From positions 15,382 to 79,381 of the forward strand of contig DBPX01000016.1 in assembly GCA_002305045.1 (NCBI GenBank): 64,000 nucleotides of DNA, in the 5' to 3' direction. Position 1 is the stretch's first letter. Every line of letters starts with the position of its first letter. A program made the position numbers and the translations under genes. Origin of the DNA: Ruminococcus sp. UBA1409. GTDB taxonomy: Bacteria; Bacillota; Clostridia; Oscillospirales; Ruminococcaceae. The notes beneath the pieces are model-generated. The model ran no database searches. It worked only from the letters and a program-made list of their open reading frames with translations, and had not been told where the DNA came from. Below are positions 41,911 through 51,310 of the stretch, piece by piece.

Positions 41911-41963
41911 TTGTTGTTTCCTCCAAAATACGAAAATATCATTTAAAATTAAAATGCCCTCTG

Positions 41964-41992
41964 ATTATAGCACATCCTTATCCGGATTTCAA
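41964..41992 (-). promoter_or_regulatory. SigA-type promoter of yajC
   Basis: On the minus strand TTGAAA (41992-41987), 17 bp ending TGC, and a perfect TATAAT (41969-41964), 54 bp before the yajC start. Confidence 0.75.
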
Positions 41993-42032
41993 GGGAAAGC
42001 TTAAAAATCAAAGGATTTTTAGGCAAAACAGG

Positions 42033-43421
42033 CTATTTGCCCTCTCCCCTTAGGTATTCGTCAATAGACTTAGCCGCCGTTTTTCCGGCTCCCATAGCCA
42101 AAATAACGGTGGCCGCACCTGTTACGGCGTCCCCTCCTGCGTAGACTCCCTGCTTGGTTGTGAGCATTCCCTCGTCAACTATCAGACAGCCTCTTTTATT
42201 CACCTCAAGACCGGATGTCGTGGAGCGGATAAGCGGATTCGGAGAGGTTCCAATCGCCATGATACAGCAATCAATATCAATGTCGTACTCAGAGCCTTCT
42301 ATCGGGCTTACAGAGCGCCTGCCGTCTTTTCCGGGCTCCCCCAGAGACATCCTCTGGCATCTTATCGCTCTGACTGCTCCGCTGTCGTCGCCCAGTATCT
42401 CTATGGGATTTGTTAAGTATACGAACTCGATGCCCTCCTCCTTGGCGTGATGTATTTCCTCACGCCTTGCAGGCATCTCAGCCTCCGACCTGCGGTAAAT
42501 TACATATACATTATCGGCTCCAAGCCTCATGGCGCACCTTGCGGCGTCCATGGCGACATTTCCTCCGCCGACGACCGCCACAGAGCGATATCTCTTGACA
42601 GGAGTATCGTACTCGTCAAGATACGCCTTCATAAGATTGATTCTTGTAAGATACTCGTTTGCCGAGAAAACTCCGACAAGACCCTCTCCCTCTATTTCCA
42701 TGAAGTTGGGAAGTCCTGCGCCTGTTCCTACAAATACTGCCTTGTAGCCCATATCCATGATTTCATCAATTGACAAAATCTTTCCTATGACCATGTCGGT
42801 TTTGATCTCGACGCCGAGCGCCTTGAGATTGTCAATCTCATGCATGACGGTAGCTTTGGGAAGCCTGAACTCCGGGATTCCGTACATAAGAACACCGCCG
42901 GCGGTGTGAAACGCCTCAAAGACGGTTACCGAGTAGCCAAGCTTTGCAAGGTCGGATGCACAGGTAAGCCCGGAGGGCCCAGAGCCTATTATCGCAACCT
43001 TGATTCCGTTGGGAGCTATTTTCTCGGGAGCGGTCGTCTTATTCATCATATAGTCGGCGACAAAGCGCTCTAGCCTTCCTATTCCGACAGGCTCTCCCTT
43101 TATACCTCTTACGCATTTTCCCTCGCACTGGCTCTCCTGAGGGCAGACTCTGCCGCAGACGGCGGGAAGTCCGTTAGTCGTGGTTATTATCCTGTAAGCG
43201 CCCTCAAAGTCGCCCTCGCTGACTTTTGAGATAAACTCAGGTATTCTTACTCCTACCGGGCAGCCGCTGACGCAGGGCTTGTTTTTGCAGTTAAGACAGC
43301 GCTTAGCCTCGTTTACAGCCTCCTCTGGGGTGTAGCCGCAGCAAACCTCCTCGAAGTTTCTGGCCCTGATTTTAGGGTCCTGCTCCTTTATGGGAGTCTT
43401 GGTTGGCTGCATATTAGCCAT
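42033..43421 (-). CDS. nfnB: NfnB/GltA-type NADPH:ferredoxin oxidoreductase subunit
   Basis: 462-residue flavoprotein of the glutamate synthase small-subunit family. With the subunit encoded next to it, it forms NfnAB, an electron-bifurcating NADH-dependent ferredoxin:NADP oxidoreductase. Cysteine motifs CLNCKNKPCVSGCP and CGRVCPQESQCEGKC (about 45-110) bind Fe-S clusters. Two dinucleotide folds follow (IGSGPSGLTCASDLAKLGY and VVGGGNVAMDAARCA). ATG 43421 follows GGAGGTG and overlaps nfnA by 8 bp. The pair could also be called sulfide dehydrogenase (SudAB); Nfn is more likely in an anaerobe. A true glutamate synthase is unlikely because no gltB is adjacent. Confidence 0.88.
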   Translation of the reverse strand: MANMQPTKTPIKEQDPKIRARNFEEVCCGYTPEEAVNEAKRCLNCKNKPCVSGCPVGVRIPEFISKVSEGDFEGAYRIITTTNGLPAVCGRVCPQESQCEGKCVRGIKGEPVGIGRLERFVADYMMNKTTAPEKIAPNGIKVAIIGSGPSGLTCASDLAKLGYSVTVFEAFHTAGGVLMYGIPEFRLPKATVMHEIDNLKALGVEIKTDMVIGKILSIDEIMDMGYKAVFVGTGAGLPNFMEIEGEGLVGVFSANEYLTRINLMKAYLDEYDTPVKRYRSVAVVGGGNVAMDAARCAMRLGADNVYVIYRRSEAEMPARREEIHHAKEEGIEFVYLTNPIEILGDDSGAVRAIRCQRMSLGEPGKDGRRSVSPIEGSEYDIDIDCCIMAIGTSPNPLIRSTTSGLEVNKRGCLIVDEGMLTTKQGVYAGGDAVTGAATVILAMGAGKTAAKSIDEYLRGEGK

Positions 43422-44277
43422 GTCTAACACCTCCAGTGAGCCTGCATATGTGAGTCTTGGACTCGTTCTCCTGATTCTTATATGCAGAGTTTCTCCTCAT
43501 AAGCTCGTCAAAATCGACCTTGAAGCCGTCAAAATCTGGACCGTCTACACAGGCGTATTTTGTCTTGCCGTCTACTTTGACACGGCAGCCGCCGCACATC
43601 CCGGTGCCGTCAATCATGATGGGGTTAAGGGAGACTATCGTCTTGATGTCATGAGGTTTAGTGACCTCGCAGACAAACTTCATCATCGGCACAGGACCTA
43701 TGGCAACTACAAGGTCATAATCTGCGCCTGAGTCTATAAGCTCAGAGAGCTTGTTTGTGACAAAGCCCTTTGTGCCGTAGCTTCCGTCGTCTGTGGTGAT
43801 GTAAAGGTTTTTGGAGACCGCTCTCATCTCATCCTCCAGGATGACAATGTCCTTGCTTCTAAAGCCTGCTATGATGTCGACCTTGACTCCCATATTGTTT
43901 AGGGCCTTTGCCGATGGATAGGCAATAGCGCAGCCGACTCCCCCGCCTACTACGGCGGCACGCTTTATGTCGGTTCCAAAATGAGTCGGGACTCCGAGCG
44001 GTCCTACGACATCGAGTATACTGTCGCCCTCCTCCATGGAGCCAAGCTGGATGGTGGATTTTCCGACCTTCTGGAATATGATGGTGATAGAGCCTTTTTC
44101 TCTGTCATAGTCGGCTATAGTGAGCGGGATTCTCTCGCCCAGCTCGTCCGTCCTGAAGATTATAAACTGTCCCGCAAGAGCCTTTTTTGCAATCAGCGGA
44201 GCGTCAAGCTCCATCAGGGTAACCTGCTCGTTAAGCTCACGCTTTTTCAGTATCTTAAACACAAAATTCCTCCCCAA
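43414..44277 (-). CDS. nfnA: NfnA/SudB-type FAD/[2Fe-2S] NADH oxidoreductase subunit
   Basis: 287-residue protein of the dihydroorotate dehydrogenase electron-transfer-subunit family: FAD/NAD domains with the nucleotide motif VVGGGVGCAIAYP, and a C-terminal [2Fe-2S] site in GTGMCGGCRVKVDGKTKYACVDGP. It pairs with NfnB, with overlapping genes. Together they balance NADH, NADPH and reduced ferredoxin in fermentation. It has its own promoter. Confidence 0.88.
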   Translation of the reverse strand: MGRNFVFKILKKRELNEQVTLMELDAPLIAKKALAGQFIIFRTDELGERIPLTIADYDREKGSITIIFQKVGKSTIQLGSMEEGDSILDVVGPLGVPTHFGTDIKRAAVVGGGVGCAIAYPSAKALNNMGVKVDIIAGFRSKDIVILEDEMRAVSKNLYITTDDGSYGTKGFVTNKLSELIDSGADYDLVVAIGPVPMMKFVCEVTKPHDIKTIVSLNPIMIDGTGMCGGCRVKVDGKTKYACVDGPDFDGFKVDFDELMRRNSAYKNQENESKTHICRLTGGVRHG

Positions 44278-44297
44278 AGCTTTTTTGTCAGTATGTC

Positions 44298-44326
44298 ATT
44301 ATACAATAATGTGCTATCAATTTCAA
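44298..44326 (-). promoter_or_regulatory. Promoter of nfnAB
   Basis: On the minus strand TTGAAA (44326-44321), 17 bp, perfect TATAAT (44303-44298), 21 bp upstream of the start codon of nfnA. The leader is therefore very short. Confidence 0.7.
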
Positions 44327-44377
44327 GTATTAAAGCAGCTTTTTGGCAAAATGCAGAAATAGCCGGACTTTGTTTGA

Positions 44378-47296
44378 CTAATTTCTTGCAAAGTACTGTA
44401 TAACCGCCTGAGTTATAGCCTGTGCAAGACCCTCCTGTACAGATGAGCTGTTAAGAGCCATCGCCTCCTCGTAGTTTGTGACAAAGCCACATTCTACGAG
44501 TATTGACGGAAACTCCTGCTCAAGAGTCACGGCAAAGTAGTTGTATTTAGCGCCACGGTTTCTGTTCTTGCTGTCGCCGTACACATAGCTGTTGTAGTAG
44601 TCCGCCATGTTCTTAGACACCAGCGACGCCAGCGGCTGCGAGAACGGTGTGAAGTAGTACGCCTCTACGCCCTGAACGCTCTCTCCGCCCTTGTTGACGC
44701 TGTTGCAGTGTATCGAGATGAAAAGGTCGGGGCTGTATCTTCTTGCGTACTCGCTTCTTTCGTAGAGGTTTATATACTGCGTGTCGGTGGGAAGCATATA
44801 AACCGTGGCTCCCGCCGCTGTTAAAGCGCTTGTCAGCTTCTTTGATATGGCGATGTTAATCGTCTGCTCAAGGACATGACCTACCGCTCCCGGGTCGAAG
44901 GTGGTTGCACTCTTGTTGTAGCCGTGTCCCGGGTCTATTACAATTACCGAGCCGTAGATGCTGGAGCGGTAGCCGTTAAAGCGCAGGGTCAGGTTGCCGT
45001 TTCCGTCGTAGCTGGAGCTGTAGCCTGCGAATACTCCCCTCTTTCTGAGCTTCAGCCTTAGCTGCATCTTGTCCTCGCCGTTGACGCTGACTCTTTCCCA
45101 TTCTGCGCTTGTAAAGAGCGAATCGGAGCTAAACTGCGGTATACCCTGTGCGCCGTCTACATAGTCGAAGGTTATGAGCAGATACTCAGGCTGGAAGCTT
45201 TCGATATAGTAGTTCTGGCTTTGAGTATTTGAATAGCTTATAGGAGAGTAGGATATCTTAAACGGCGTCTGATATCCAAGACTGAGGCTTAAAACTGTAT
45301 CGGTGTCGCTGACATAGGCGTTATTGAGCGTCACGGTGTTGTTTACTACGGTGTAGCCGTCCGCCGTGTTGCAGTCTGAGGCCTTGACTCTAAGCCCGGA
45401 GGCTGTCAGATAGTAGGTCACGCTCTGGTTTACGCCCTCGGAGGAAACGCTGTAGGTTACAACATTAGTTATTACATCGACCGTTCCAGCAGGGAGCCTC
45501 GGCATGTCCGGGGTTGCGACATTATCGGTTGTATAGTAATCGTAGGTTATGGTGTTGTCATTTTTAATAATGAGGAGGTCTGCGTCCTCGGAGAACGGCG
45601 ATACTGCGTTGATTATAACTCTAGCGCCGTACATGCTCTCGTAGCAGATATCCCTATAGTTGCCGTTTACAGTGATTATTCCTAAGTCCTGCTCCTCGTT
45701 GACTATTCCGTCAGGAGCGGTAAAGTAGCCTGTAAAGCGAGCGTAGTTGGTGTTGGAGTCCAGCTCGTCCGACCTTGCGTCCTCCTCCTCTAGGGTAATA
45801 GTCCGCCCGTTTAGGGTAGCTGTAACCTCGGAGCCGGAATAGGCTACAACGCTTACCGATATTTTGGTCTTGCCCTCGACTCTAAGCTCGGTGCCGTCCT
45901 CCGGCTCGACTGTCTGCAAAACCTTGATTCGTCTTGTGATTTTATAGGTGACTGTTTTGGCTTTGTTTTTAAAGGTGAAGGTATTAAGCCCTATCTCAAG
46001 GTCCTCCTCGAAGAAGAAGCTTCCCGCCTCGTTGAGGGTTATCTTCTCGTCGTTAAAGTAGACATCAAAATTCTGGTCAAAGGAGCCTTGGAATTTTACG
46101 GTAGGCTCATAGGTTGTAAAGGTTGTCTGCTTGGGAAGAACCATCGATAGCTCTGTATAGAGCGAGTTGGTGTCTATAAGACCGTCAAAGTATCTTCTGA
46201 GAGCATCGGTGCTTGTTCCGACATTTTGCATAAGCGACTCATAGGAGCGAAAGACGCTTCCCTTGTAGGAGGAATAGTTCCTGCACTCCTCAAGCTGCTT
46301 TAGTATCTGACCTGCGTCCCAGGAGGAGTCCGATTCGCTTATTCTCTCGTTTGCATGGCTGATAAACATCGGGATTCCTGCGCTGGAGGCAAGGCTGTCC
46401 CACCATGAAACAATACTCTTAAAGCTAAGCTCTACAGACTCAAGACCTCCGTAGCAGGTTACAATCATGAAGTCTGCGTAGCCCTTTTCTATGTACGCCT
46501 TGGTATCGGAATAGCCGTCGGTGAGAGCCTCAAAATCGTCCTTGGTATCCGACCCGCTTTCATCGGTAGAGCTGTTGAGCCATGCGTTTAGTATGTCTAT
46601 TCCAACCGGCACGGTGCTGCTGGTAGAGCGAATTGCGCTGCTTACAAGCCTGAAAACATAGCCGCTGTTATCCCTCAGCCAGTTTTCAAAGCCTATCCCA
46701 GAGCCGTTTTTTAGGTACTCCTTATAGCTGGTCTGCGAGCTGCCGGAGTAATACCCGGTCAGAATAATACCGTCTATCAGATACTTATTTGTCAGCTTGT
46801 GGGCACAAAGCGAGAGATAGTCGATTTTTTCCTTTAGGCTTACAATGCTCTTACTGCTTATGGCGTCCTCAAGGTCTAGGGTTATGTAGACAAAGAAGCT
46901 GTGCTGTCTTGCCGCCTCGATAAGCATATCAAGCGGCGAGCCGTTCAGATAAAGCTTAGAGTCTATCTCGTAGTATATTCTTCCCTCATAGCTGGTGTTG
47001 ATAATAATTGTATTAAAGCCGTAGCTCTCAAGATTCGAGAAAATTGTAGCTATTTCGTCAAGAGTGGTGGCAGCAGACTGATTAACATCCGTAAAAAGGT
47101 CCTTGCCTATTGTGATATTAGTAGCCCTCATGCTGTCAGGAAAGGCGTAGTCGTAATAAATCTCGGAGGACTCGGGGCTGGGAGCCGACAAGTCGTCCTC
47201 TTCGGCATTTAATGAAATCGGCGCAAAGGGAATGAGCGTGGTAATGGCTATATAAAAAGCCATGAAGCAGGAAAAAAGTTTAAAAAAAGCCTTCAT
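44378..47296 (-). CDS. Large secreted N-acetylmuramoyl-L-alanine amidase with an N-terminal barrel-like domain
   Basis: 972 residues with a signal peptide (about 1-31). Residues about 55-390 look like a glycosidase-type TIM barrel related to the GHL10 group, without catalytic residues I can assign. The middle (about 400-780) consists of beta-sandwich repeats. The C-terminus (about 795-970) is an Amidase_3 domain with all zinc ligands: DPGHG, the Glu in LEQTINI, SIHCN, and LVECGF with catalytic Glu. It probably cuts peptidoglycan during growth, division or sporulation. It follows the GHL10 lipoprotein gene by 14 bp. Confidence 0.88.
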   Translation of the reverse strand: MKAFFKLFSCFMAFYIAITTLIPFAPISLNAEEDDLSAPSPESSEIYYDYAFPDSMRATNITIGKDLFTDVNQSAATTLDEIATIFSNLESYGFNTIIINTSYEGRIYYEIDSKLYLNGSPLDMLIEAARQHSFFVYITLDLEDAISSKSIVSLKEKIDYLSLCAHKLTNKYLIDGIILTGYYSGSSQTSYKEYLKNGSGIGFENWLRDNSGYVFRLVSSAIRSTSSTVPVGIDILNAWLNSSTDESGSDTKDDFEALTDGYSDTKAYIEKGYADFMIVTCYGGLESVELSFKSIVSWWDSLASSAGIPMFISHANERISESDSSWDAGQILKQLEECRNYSSYKGSVFRSYESLMQNVGTSTDALRRYFDGLIDTNSLYTELSMVLPKQTTFTTYEPTVKFQGSFDQNFDVYFNDEKITLNEAGSFFFEEDLEIGLNTFTFKNKAKTVTYKITRRIKVLQTVEPEDGTELRVEGKTKISVSVVAYSGSEVTATLNGRTITLEEEDARSDELDSNTNYARFTGYFTAPDGIVNEEQDLGIITVNGNYRDICYESMYGARVIINAVSPFSEDADLLIIKNDNTITYDYYTTDNVATPDMPRLPAGTVDVITNVVTYSVSSEGVNQSVTYYLTASGLRVKASDCNTADGYTVVNNTVTLNNAYVSDTDTVLSLSLGYQTPFKISYSPISYSNTQSQNYYIESFQPEYLLITFDYVDGAQGIPQFSSDSLFTSAEWERVSVNGEDKMQLRLKLRKRGVFAGYSSSYDGNGNLTLRFNGYRSSIYGSVIVIDPGHGYNKSATTFDPGAVGHVLEQTINIAISKKLTSALTAAGATVYMLPTDTQYINLYERSEYARRYSPDLFISIHCNSVNKGGESVQGVEAYYFTPFSQPLASLVSKNMADYYNSYVYGDSKNRNRGAKYNYFAVTLEQEFPSILVECGFVTNYEEAMALNSSSVQEGLAQAITQAVIQYFARN

Positions 47297-47310
47297 TTTG
47301 TTAAATCCTT

Positions 47311-49098
47311 TTAGTTAAACGAGTTTATAGCAGCTAAGAGCGAGTCGAATTCCTTTTCCATGTACGAGCCTGTCGGGAACAGCGAGCCGTATCTGTAGTA
47401 TGCACAGCCAGAGTACCGTGAAAGCGAGTCGATGTATGCCGTCTGCGAGCTTAGAATACTGCCGGACCTCCATTCCTTGGTGGAGCCGACCTTATAGGCG
47501 GCAAAGCCGCAGACAAGCGAAACCGACGGATTTGTCACAAGGCTCTGCCATTCCTGGGCGGCTGCGTCAAAGGGAAGCGAGCCCTCGTAGCCGTAGTACA
47601 GCTGAGGGACTACATAGTCAAGATAGCCGTAGCTTGAGCACCATAGGTCTATGTCGGCGTAGAGCTTATTTCTGTTGTTCTCGGTGTTTCCCTGCGGGGA
47701 GACTCCGAATAAAACGGTTGGATTAACTGCCTTGACAGTGTCGTAAATGCTCTTTACAAGCTGGCTGACGGCGTTTTTCCTCCACGAGGAAAGGTCGCTC
47801 CAGCCGCTCACGGAAAAGGCGGCGCTGTCAAAGGAGGCGTCTGTTGTCGGGTAGAAGTAGTCGTCAATGTGTATGCCGTCGACCTGATAGCTTGAGACTA
47901 TCTCGGCTATCCCGGAAGAGATAAGCTCCCTGACCGCAGTGTAGGCTGGACTGAGCCAGTAATAGCCGCTGTCGCTGTCGTAGACGAGATAGGTGCCGTT
48001 GGTGCTGTCAAGATTGTACCACTGCTTTAAAATATAGCTGTCCGGCATCTGGGAGAAGCGGGCCTTGTCGGTTGTACGCATAGGATTCACCCAGGCATGG
48101 AAGGAAAGCCCCAGAGAGTGAGCCTCCTCTATCATGATTTCAAGAGGGTCATAATCGGGAGACACGCCGACAGTGCCGGAGTACGCCGCAGTGAAGGGAT
48201 AGATAAAGGAGTGATAGTAAGCGTCCCCGAATGCCCTGACATGGACATATACCGTGTTGCAGCCCATCGCTCTAACATTTGAGAAGGCAGTTTTTATCCT
48301 CTCTCTGAACTCGTCTGAATCCGCTCCCAGCAGCCAGCCGTCAATGTCAAGATATGCAAACCAGACAGCCTTTTGCGTCTGGTAGTTTAAAGCCTGATAG
48401 CCCGAGGTGTTCCCCACCTCGGGAAGCTCAACCGAGTCCTCGCCGGGAGCAAGCTCGGTTTGTTCGCTGTCTGAAGAGCTTAGAGCAGCGCTTGATGTGC
48501 CGGTTGATGGCAGCGTCTCGCTTGCAGGAGGCTCGCTTGTCTTGGCAGTAGCCTTTTCCTCGCTCAGATATCTTCCGTTTACAAAGCCTATTCCGCCCTC
48601 GAACTCGATTCGATACCAGCCGTTAGAGACTATGCCGGTGACATTTGCGGCTTCGTCTTTGTCAAGATGACCAAGCCTTCTGCTGCTAGCGTCAGGCTCG
48701 CTTCTTACATTGACATCGGCATTTGCATACATAACCGAGCTGTGCGGGGTTATATCATAGGACGCAGAATCAGAGGCGGCACTTATATCCGATGAGAAGG
48801 CAGGCTCTGAGGCTGTGGGAGCCTCGCTTGCTTCACCTATGCTTTCTGTTATGGTGTACTGAAAGGTCGGCTCTGTCTGAGGCGGGGTAACATAGGACGG
48901 CGGCTCAGGTTCAATGGACGGCTCTTCTGTCTTGGCTGAGCCAAAGGTCTCAATGGTTATTTCATTTGCGCCGGACGAAATACTCCCCTTTGCTCTTTTA
49001 TCGCAGGAGGAAAGCGTAATAAGGAGGATAACCACGGCTGTTATAGATGCTAAAAGTCTTTTAAAGTCTAAGACGCACCGCCTGTTATGCCTAAGCAT
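47311..49098 (-). CDS. SH3-domain lipoprotein with GHL10-family glycosidase-like domain
   Basis: 595 residues from ATG 49098, which follows GGGAGG. A signal peptide ends in a lipobox ITLSSC, so it is membrane-anchored. After a Ser/Thr/Pro-rich linker comes an SH3b domain (VMYANADVNVRSEP...VNGRYLSEE, about 120-185), which may bind the cell wall. Another linker leads to the GHL10 domain (about 240-590): VWFAYLDIDG, GCNTVYVHVRAFGDA, FHAWVNPMR, VDGIHIDDYFYP. GHL10 proteins are thought to act on wall glycans. The operon with an amidase fits that. Confidence 0.87.
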   Translation of the reverse strand: MLRHNRRCVLDFKRLLASITAVVILLITLSSCDKRAKGSISSGANEITIETFGSAKTEEPSIEPEPPSYVTPPQTEPTFQYTITESIGEASEAPTASEPAFSSDISAASDSASYDITPHSSVMYANADVNVRSEPDASSRRLGHLDKDEAANVTGIVSNGWYRIEFEGGIGFVNGRYLSEEKATAKTSEPPASETLPSTGTSSAALSSSDSEQTELAPGEDSVELPEVGNTSGYQALNYQTQKAVWFAYLDIDGWLLGADSDEFRERIKTAFSNVRAMGCNTVYVHVRAFGDAYYHSFIYPFTAAYSGTVGVSPDYDPLEIMIEEAHSLGLSFHAWVNPMRTTDKARFSQMPDSYILKQWYNLDSTNGTYLVYDSDSGYYWLSPAYTAVRELISSGIAEIVSSYQVDGIHIDDYFYPTTDASFDSAAFSVSGWSDLSSWRKNAVSQLVKSIYDTVKAVNPTVLFGVSPQGNTENNRNKLYADIDLWCSSYGYLDYVVPQLYYGYEGSLPFDAAAQEWQSLVTNPSVSLVCGFAAYKVGSTKEWRSGSILSSQTAYIDSLSRYSGCAYYRYGSLFPTGSYMEKEFDSLLAAINSFN

Positions 49099-49168
49099 AC
49101 GCAAATCCCTCCCATCTATAACTGCATACAAGCCTCATCCTGATTTTATTGCAGGGAGGACACATCTA

Positions 49169-49197
49169 ATTGTAGCATTTTGCCGTGATTAATACAA
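49169..49197 (-). promoter_or_regulatory. Promoter of the GHL10-amidase operon
   Basis: On the minus strand TTGTAT (49197-49192), 17 bp ending TGC, TACAAT (49174-49169), about 70 bp before the start. Confidence 0.6.
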
Positions 49198-49253
49198 GAG
49201 GAAAATGCTTCTTGGATAATATACTTAAATAATTTTTACCTTACGGATAGGCT

Positions 49254-50315
49254 TTATACCGAAAGCTTTAGGTCCTGAGGCTTTATAAGCTTGATTGCCT
49301 TAAAGCCCTCGCAAAGCCCAAAGCAGAGTATACCGGGAGCTATAAAATGCATTAGGACAATCTCGATTACTGCCGCTGCCGGCGAGACTCCAGAGCTTAC
49401 CATAGCGTCATAGCCCATAAGCTGTCCTACAAGACCTGCCGTACCCATCCCGGAGCCGGAGGGATTGTTTACCATCTTTAAAAGGCAGGTAGAAACAGGT
49501 CCGAGTATTGCGCTGGTAATAATCGGAGGCAGCCAGATAAACGGATTTTTAATTATATTCGGCATCTGGAGCATAGATGTCCCAATTCCCTGGGATATAA
49601 GTCCTCCCCACTTGTTCTCCTTAAAGCTCATGCAGGCAAAGCCTATCATCTGGGAGCAGCAGCCAACTGCGGCAGCGCCAGCCGCAATTCCGCTAAGACC
49701 CAGCGAAATGCCTATCGCCGCCGAGCTTATCGGCAGAGTCAGAGCCATTCCCATCAGGACGGAAACCACAACTCCCATCACAAACGGCTGAGCCTCAACT
49801 CCGTAGTTTATAAGCTCTCCTATCCACTTCATAAAGGCGGATATCGGCGGACTAAGCAGAATCCCAGCCGCACATCCCGACAAAACGGTAACCGCAGGGA
49901 CTGCAATTATATCAATCTTAGTCCTTCCCGATAAACAGGAGCCAAGCTCGATTCCTATAAGTGCGGCGATAAAGGCTCCTAAAGGCTCTCCCGGACCCAA
50001 AAGCCGGATTCCGGCGGACAGCTCAGACAAATCTACGCTCCCGGCAAAGGCTCCCACCATTCCGCATACCGCCGCCGACACTGCAACAAGGGTGTGGCTT
50101 TTAAACTTGGAGGCAACTCCTATTCCTATTCCGGCGCCTGTAATGGCTTTAGAATAGCCGGATATAACCAAAAGCCAGGAGGCTATCCTTCCGTCAAAGA
50201 GTCCTGCAAGCTGCTCTAGGATTGTGCCTATGATGAGCGTTGCAAAAAGCCCAATGGCCATGCCGGACAGCCCGTCTATAAATATATGGTCAAGAATGCC
50301 CCTTATTTTTTTCAA
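49254..50315 (-). CDS. PfoR/PTS_EIIC_2-type membrane protein
   Basis: 353-residue polytopic protein with about nine or ten membrane helices and many small residues, matching the PTS EIIC-like PfoR group. PfoR was described as a regulator of perfringolysin in Clostridium perfringens but most members are uncharacterised. No EIIA, EIIB or sugar genes are nearby, so it is not clearly a transporter. It is transcribed alone from a good promoter. Confidence 0.8.
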   Translation of the reverse strand: MKKIRGILDHIFIDGLSGMAIGLFATLIIGTILEQLAGLFDGRIASWLLVISGYSKAITGAGIGIGVASKFKSHTLVAVSAAVCGMVGAFAGSVDLSELSAGIRLLGPGEPLGAFIAALIGIELGSCLSGRTKIDIIAVPAVTVLSGCAAGILLSPPISAFMKWIGELINYGVEAQPFVMGVVVSVLMGMALTLPISSAAIGISLGLSGIAAGAAAVGCCSQMIGFACMSFKENKWGGLISQGIGTSMLQMPNIIKNPFIWLPPIITSAILGPVSTCLLKMVNNPSGSGMGTAGLVGQLMGYDAMVSSGVSPAAAVIEIVLMHFIAPGILCFGLCEGFKAIKLIKPQDLKLSV

Positions 50316-50350
50316 ACGCTACTCCCCCATATCAAAATGCTATAGGAATT

Positions 50351-50380
50351 ATTATATTCCATAAACTCACTCAGTGTCAA
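50351..50380 (-). promoter_or_regulatory. Promoter of the PfoR-like gene
   Basis: On the minus strand a perfect TTGACA (50380-50375), 18-bp spacer and perfect TATAAT (50356-50351). Confidence 0.75.
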
Positions 50381-50435
50381 GGAGAATAAGTATTTTTCTG
50401 CGTTTTAACCGATTAGAGCTAAAATTAACCGATAA

Positions 50436-50450
50436 ATTATCCGGGATAAT
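50436..50450. promoter_or_regulatory. Perfect 7-1-7 palindrome upstream of rubrerythrin
   Basis: ATTATCC-G-GGATAAT has the 7-1-7 geometry and AT-rich ends of Fur/PerR-family boxes. It lies 19 bp upstream of the rubrerythrin -35. Since rubrerythrin is a peroxide-defence gene, a PerR-type operator is plausible but not proven. Confidence 0.45.
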
Positions 50451-50469
50451 ATATAAATCCTTTTATTGC

Positions 50470-50498
50470 TTGACAATTTCAGCTTTTTCTGATATCAT
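50470..50498 (+). promoter_or_regulatory. Promoter of rubrerythrin
   Basis: TTGACA (50470-50475), 17 bp with TGA, TATCAT (50493-50498). The leader to the ATG is about 100 nt. Confidence 0.75.
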
Positions 50499-50607
50499 CA
50501 TTATAGCCGGCTTATAAAGTCGTCCGTAGAGCAATGTGTATTTTGGCTTCGTTATGATTATCGGCTTTAGCCGAGACATAAAATAATTTTAAAAAGGAGA
50601 TAAGAAC

Positions 50608-51144
50608 ATGGCTGAACTCAAGGGAACAAAAACCGAGCAGAATCTTATGACTGCGTTTGCCGGAGAATCTCAGGCAAGGAACAAATATACCTACTTTGCT
50701 TCTGTTGCAAAGAAGGAGGGCTATGAGCAGATAGCGGAAATCTTCCTAAAGACTGCCGACAACGAGAAGGAGCACGCCAAGCTCTGGCTCAAGCACCTGG
50801 GCGGAATCAACGAGACCGCACAGAACCTTGCCGCCGCCGCTGAGGGCGAGAATTACGAGTGGACGGATATGTACGACACCTTCGCCAAGGAGGCTGAGGA
50901 GGAGGGCTTTGCTCAGATTGCATATCAGTTCAGGGCTGTTGCCGCAATCGAGAAGGCTCACGAGGAGAGATACCGTGCTCTGCTGTCTAATGTAGAGATG
51001 AAGAAGGTCTTTGAGAAGAGCGAGGAGACCATGTGGGAGTGCCGCAACTGCGGACATCTTGTAATGGGCAAGAAGGCTCCTGCCGTCTGTCCCGTATGCG
51101 CTCATCCCGGCAGCTACTTCGAGGTAAGAAAGGAAAACTACTGA
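50608..51144 (+). CDS. rbr: Rubrerythrin
   Basis: Non-haem di-iron peroxidase that reduces hydrogen peroxide in anaerobes. 178 residues: a ferritin-like four-helix domain with metal ligands in [21 protein letters not shown] and [11 protein letters not shown], then a C-terminal rubredoxin domain WECRNCGHL...[11 protein letters not shown] with four cysteines. AAAGGAG precedes the ATG. Codon use is biased, in keeping with high expression. A terminator follows. Confidence 0.97.
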   Translation: MAELKGTKTEQNLMTAFAGESQARNKYTYFASVAKKEGYEQIAEIFLKTADNEKEHAKLWLKHLGGINETAQNLAAAAEGENYEWTDMYDTFAKEAEEEGFAQIAYQFRAVAAIEKAHEERYRALLSNVEMKKVFEKSEETMWECRNCGHLVMGKKAPAVCPVCAHPGSYFEVRKENY

Positions 51145-51195
51145 TTTGCCGGTAATTAATCGGTGAGCTTTCTTTAGCTTTCGTTTGTTTGCTTC

Positions 51196-51229
51196 TCCGC
51201 CATGCAGATTTATGTATGGCGGATTTTTT
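51196..51229 (+). terminator. Terminator after rubrerythrin
   Basis: TCCGCCAT (51196-51203) pairs with ATGGCGGA (51216-51223), followed by six T. Confidence 0.85.
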
Positions 51230-51260
51230 ATCCTGTCCCATTTTTGAGAATGATTTTGGG

Positions 51261-51289
51261 TTGAAATAAGCCGGTCGGTATGATATAAT
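51261..51289 (+). promoter_or_regulatory. Promoter of dnaD-dnaI
   Basis: TTGAAA (51261-51266), 17 bp with TGA, perfect TATAAT (51284-51289). Transcription would begin near 51296, leaving a leader of about 160 nt. Confidence 0.78.
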
Positions 51290-51310
51290 AGCCACAGGCG
51301 CTAAGCATGA

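Noticed and set aside
42003-42020. Terminator after nfnB
   Set aside because: AAAAATC/GATTTTT is a short AT-rich stem and not convincing as an intrinsic terminator.
42033-43421. Glutamate synthase small subunit
   Set aside because: The adjacent partner is an NfnA/SudB-type protein rather than a GltB large subunit, so NfnB is the better call.
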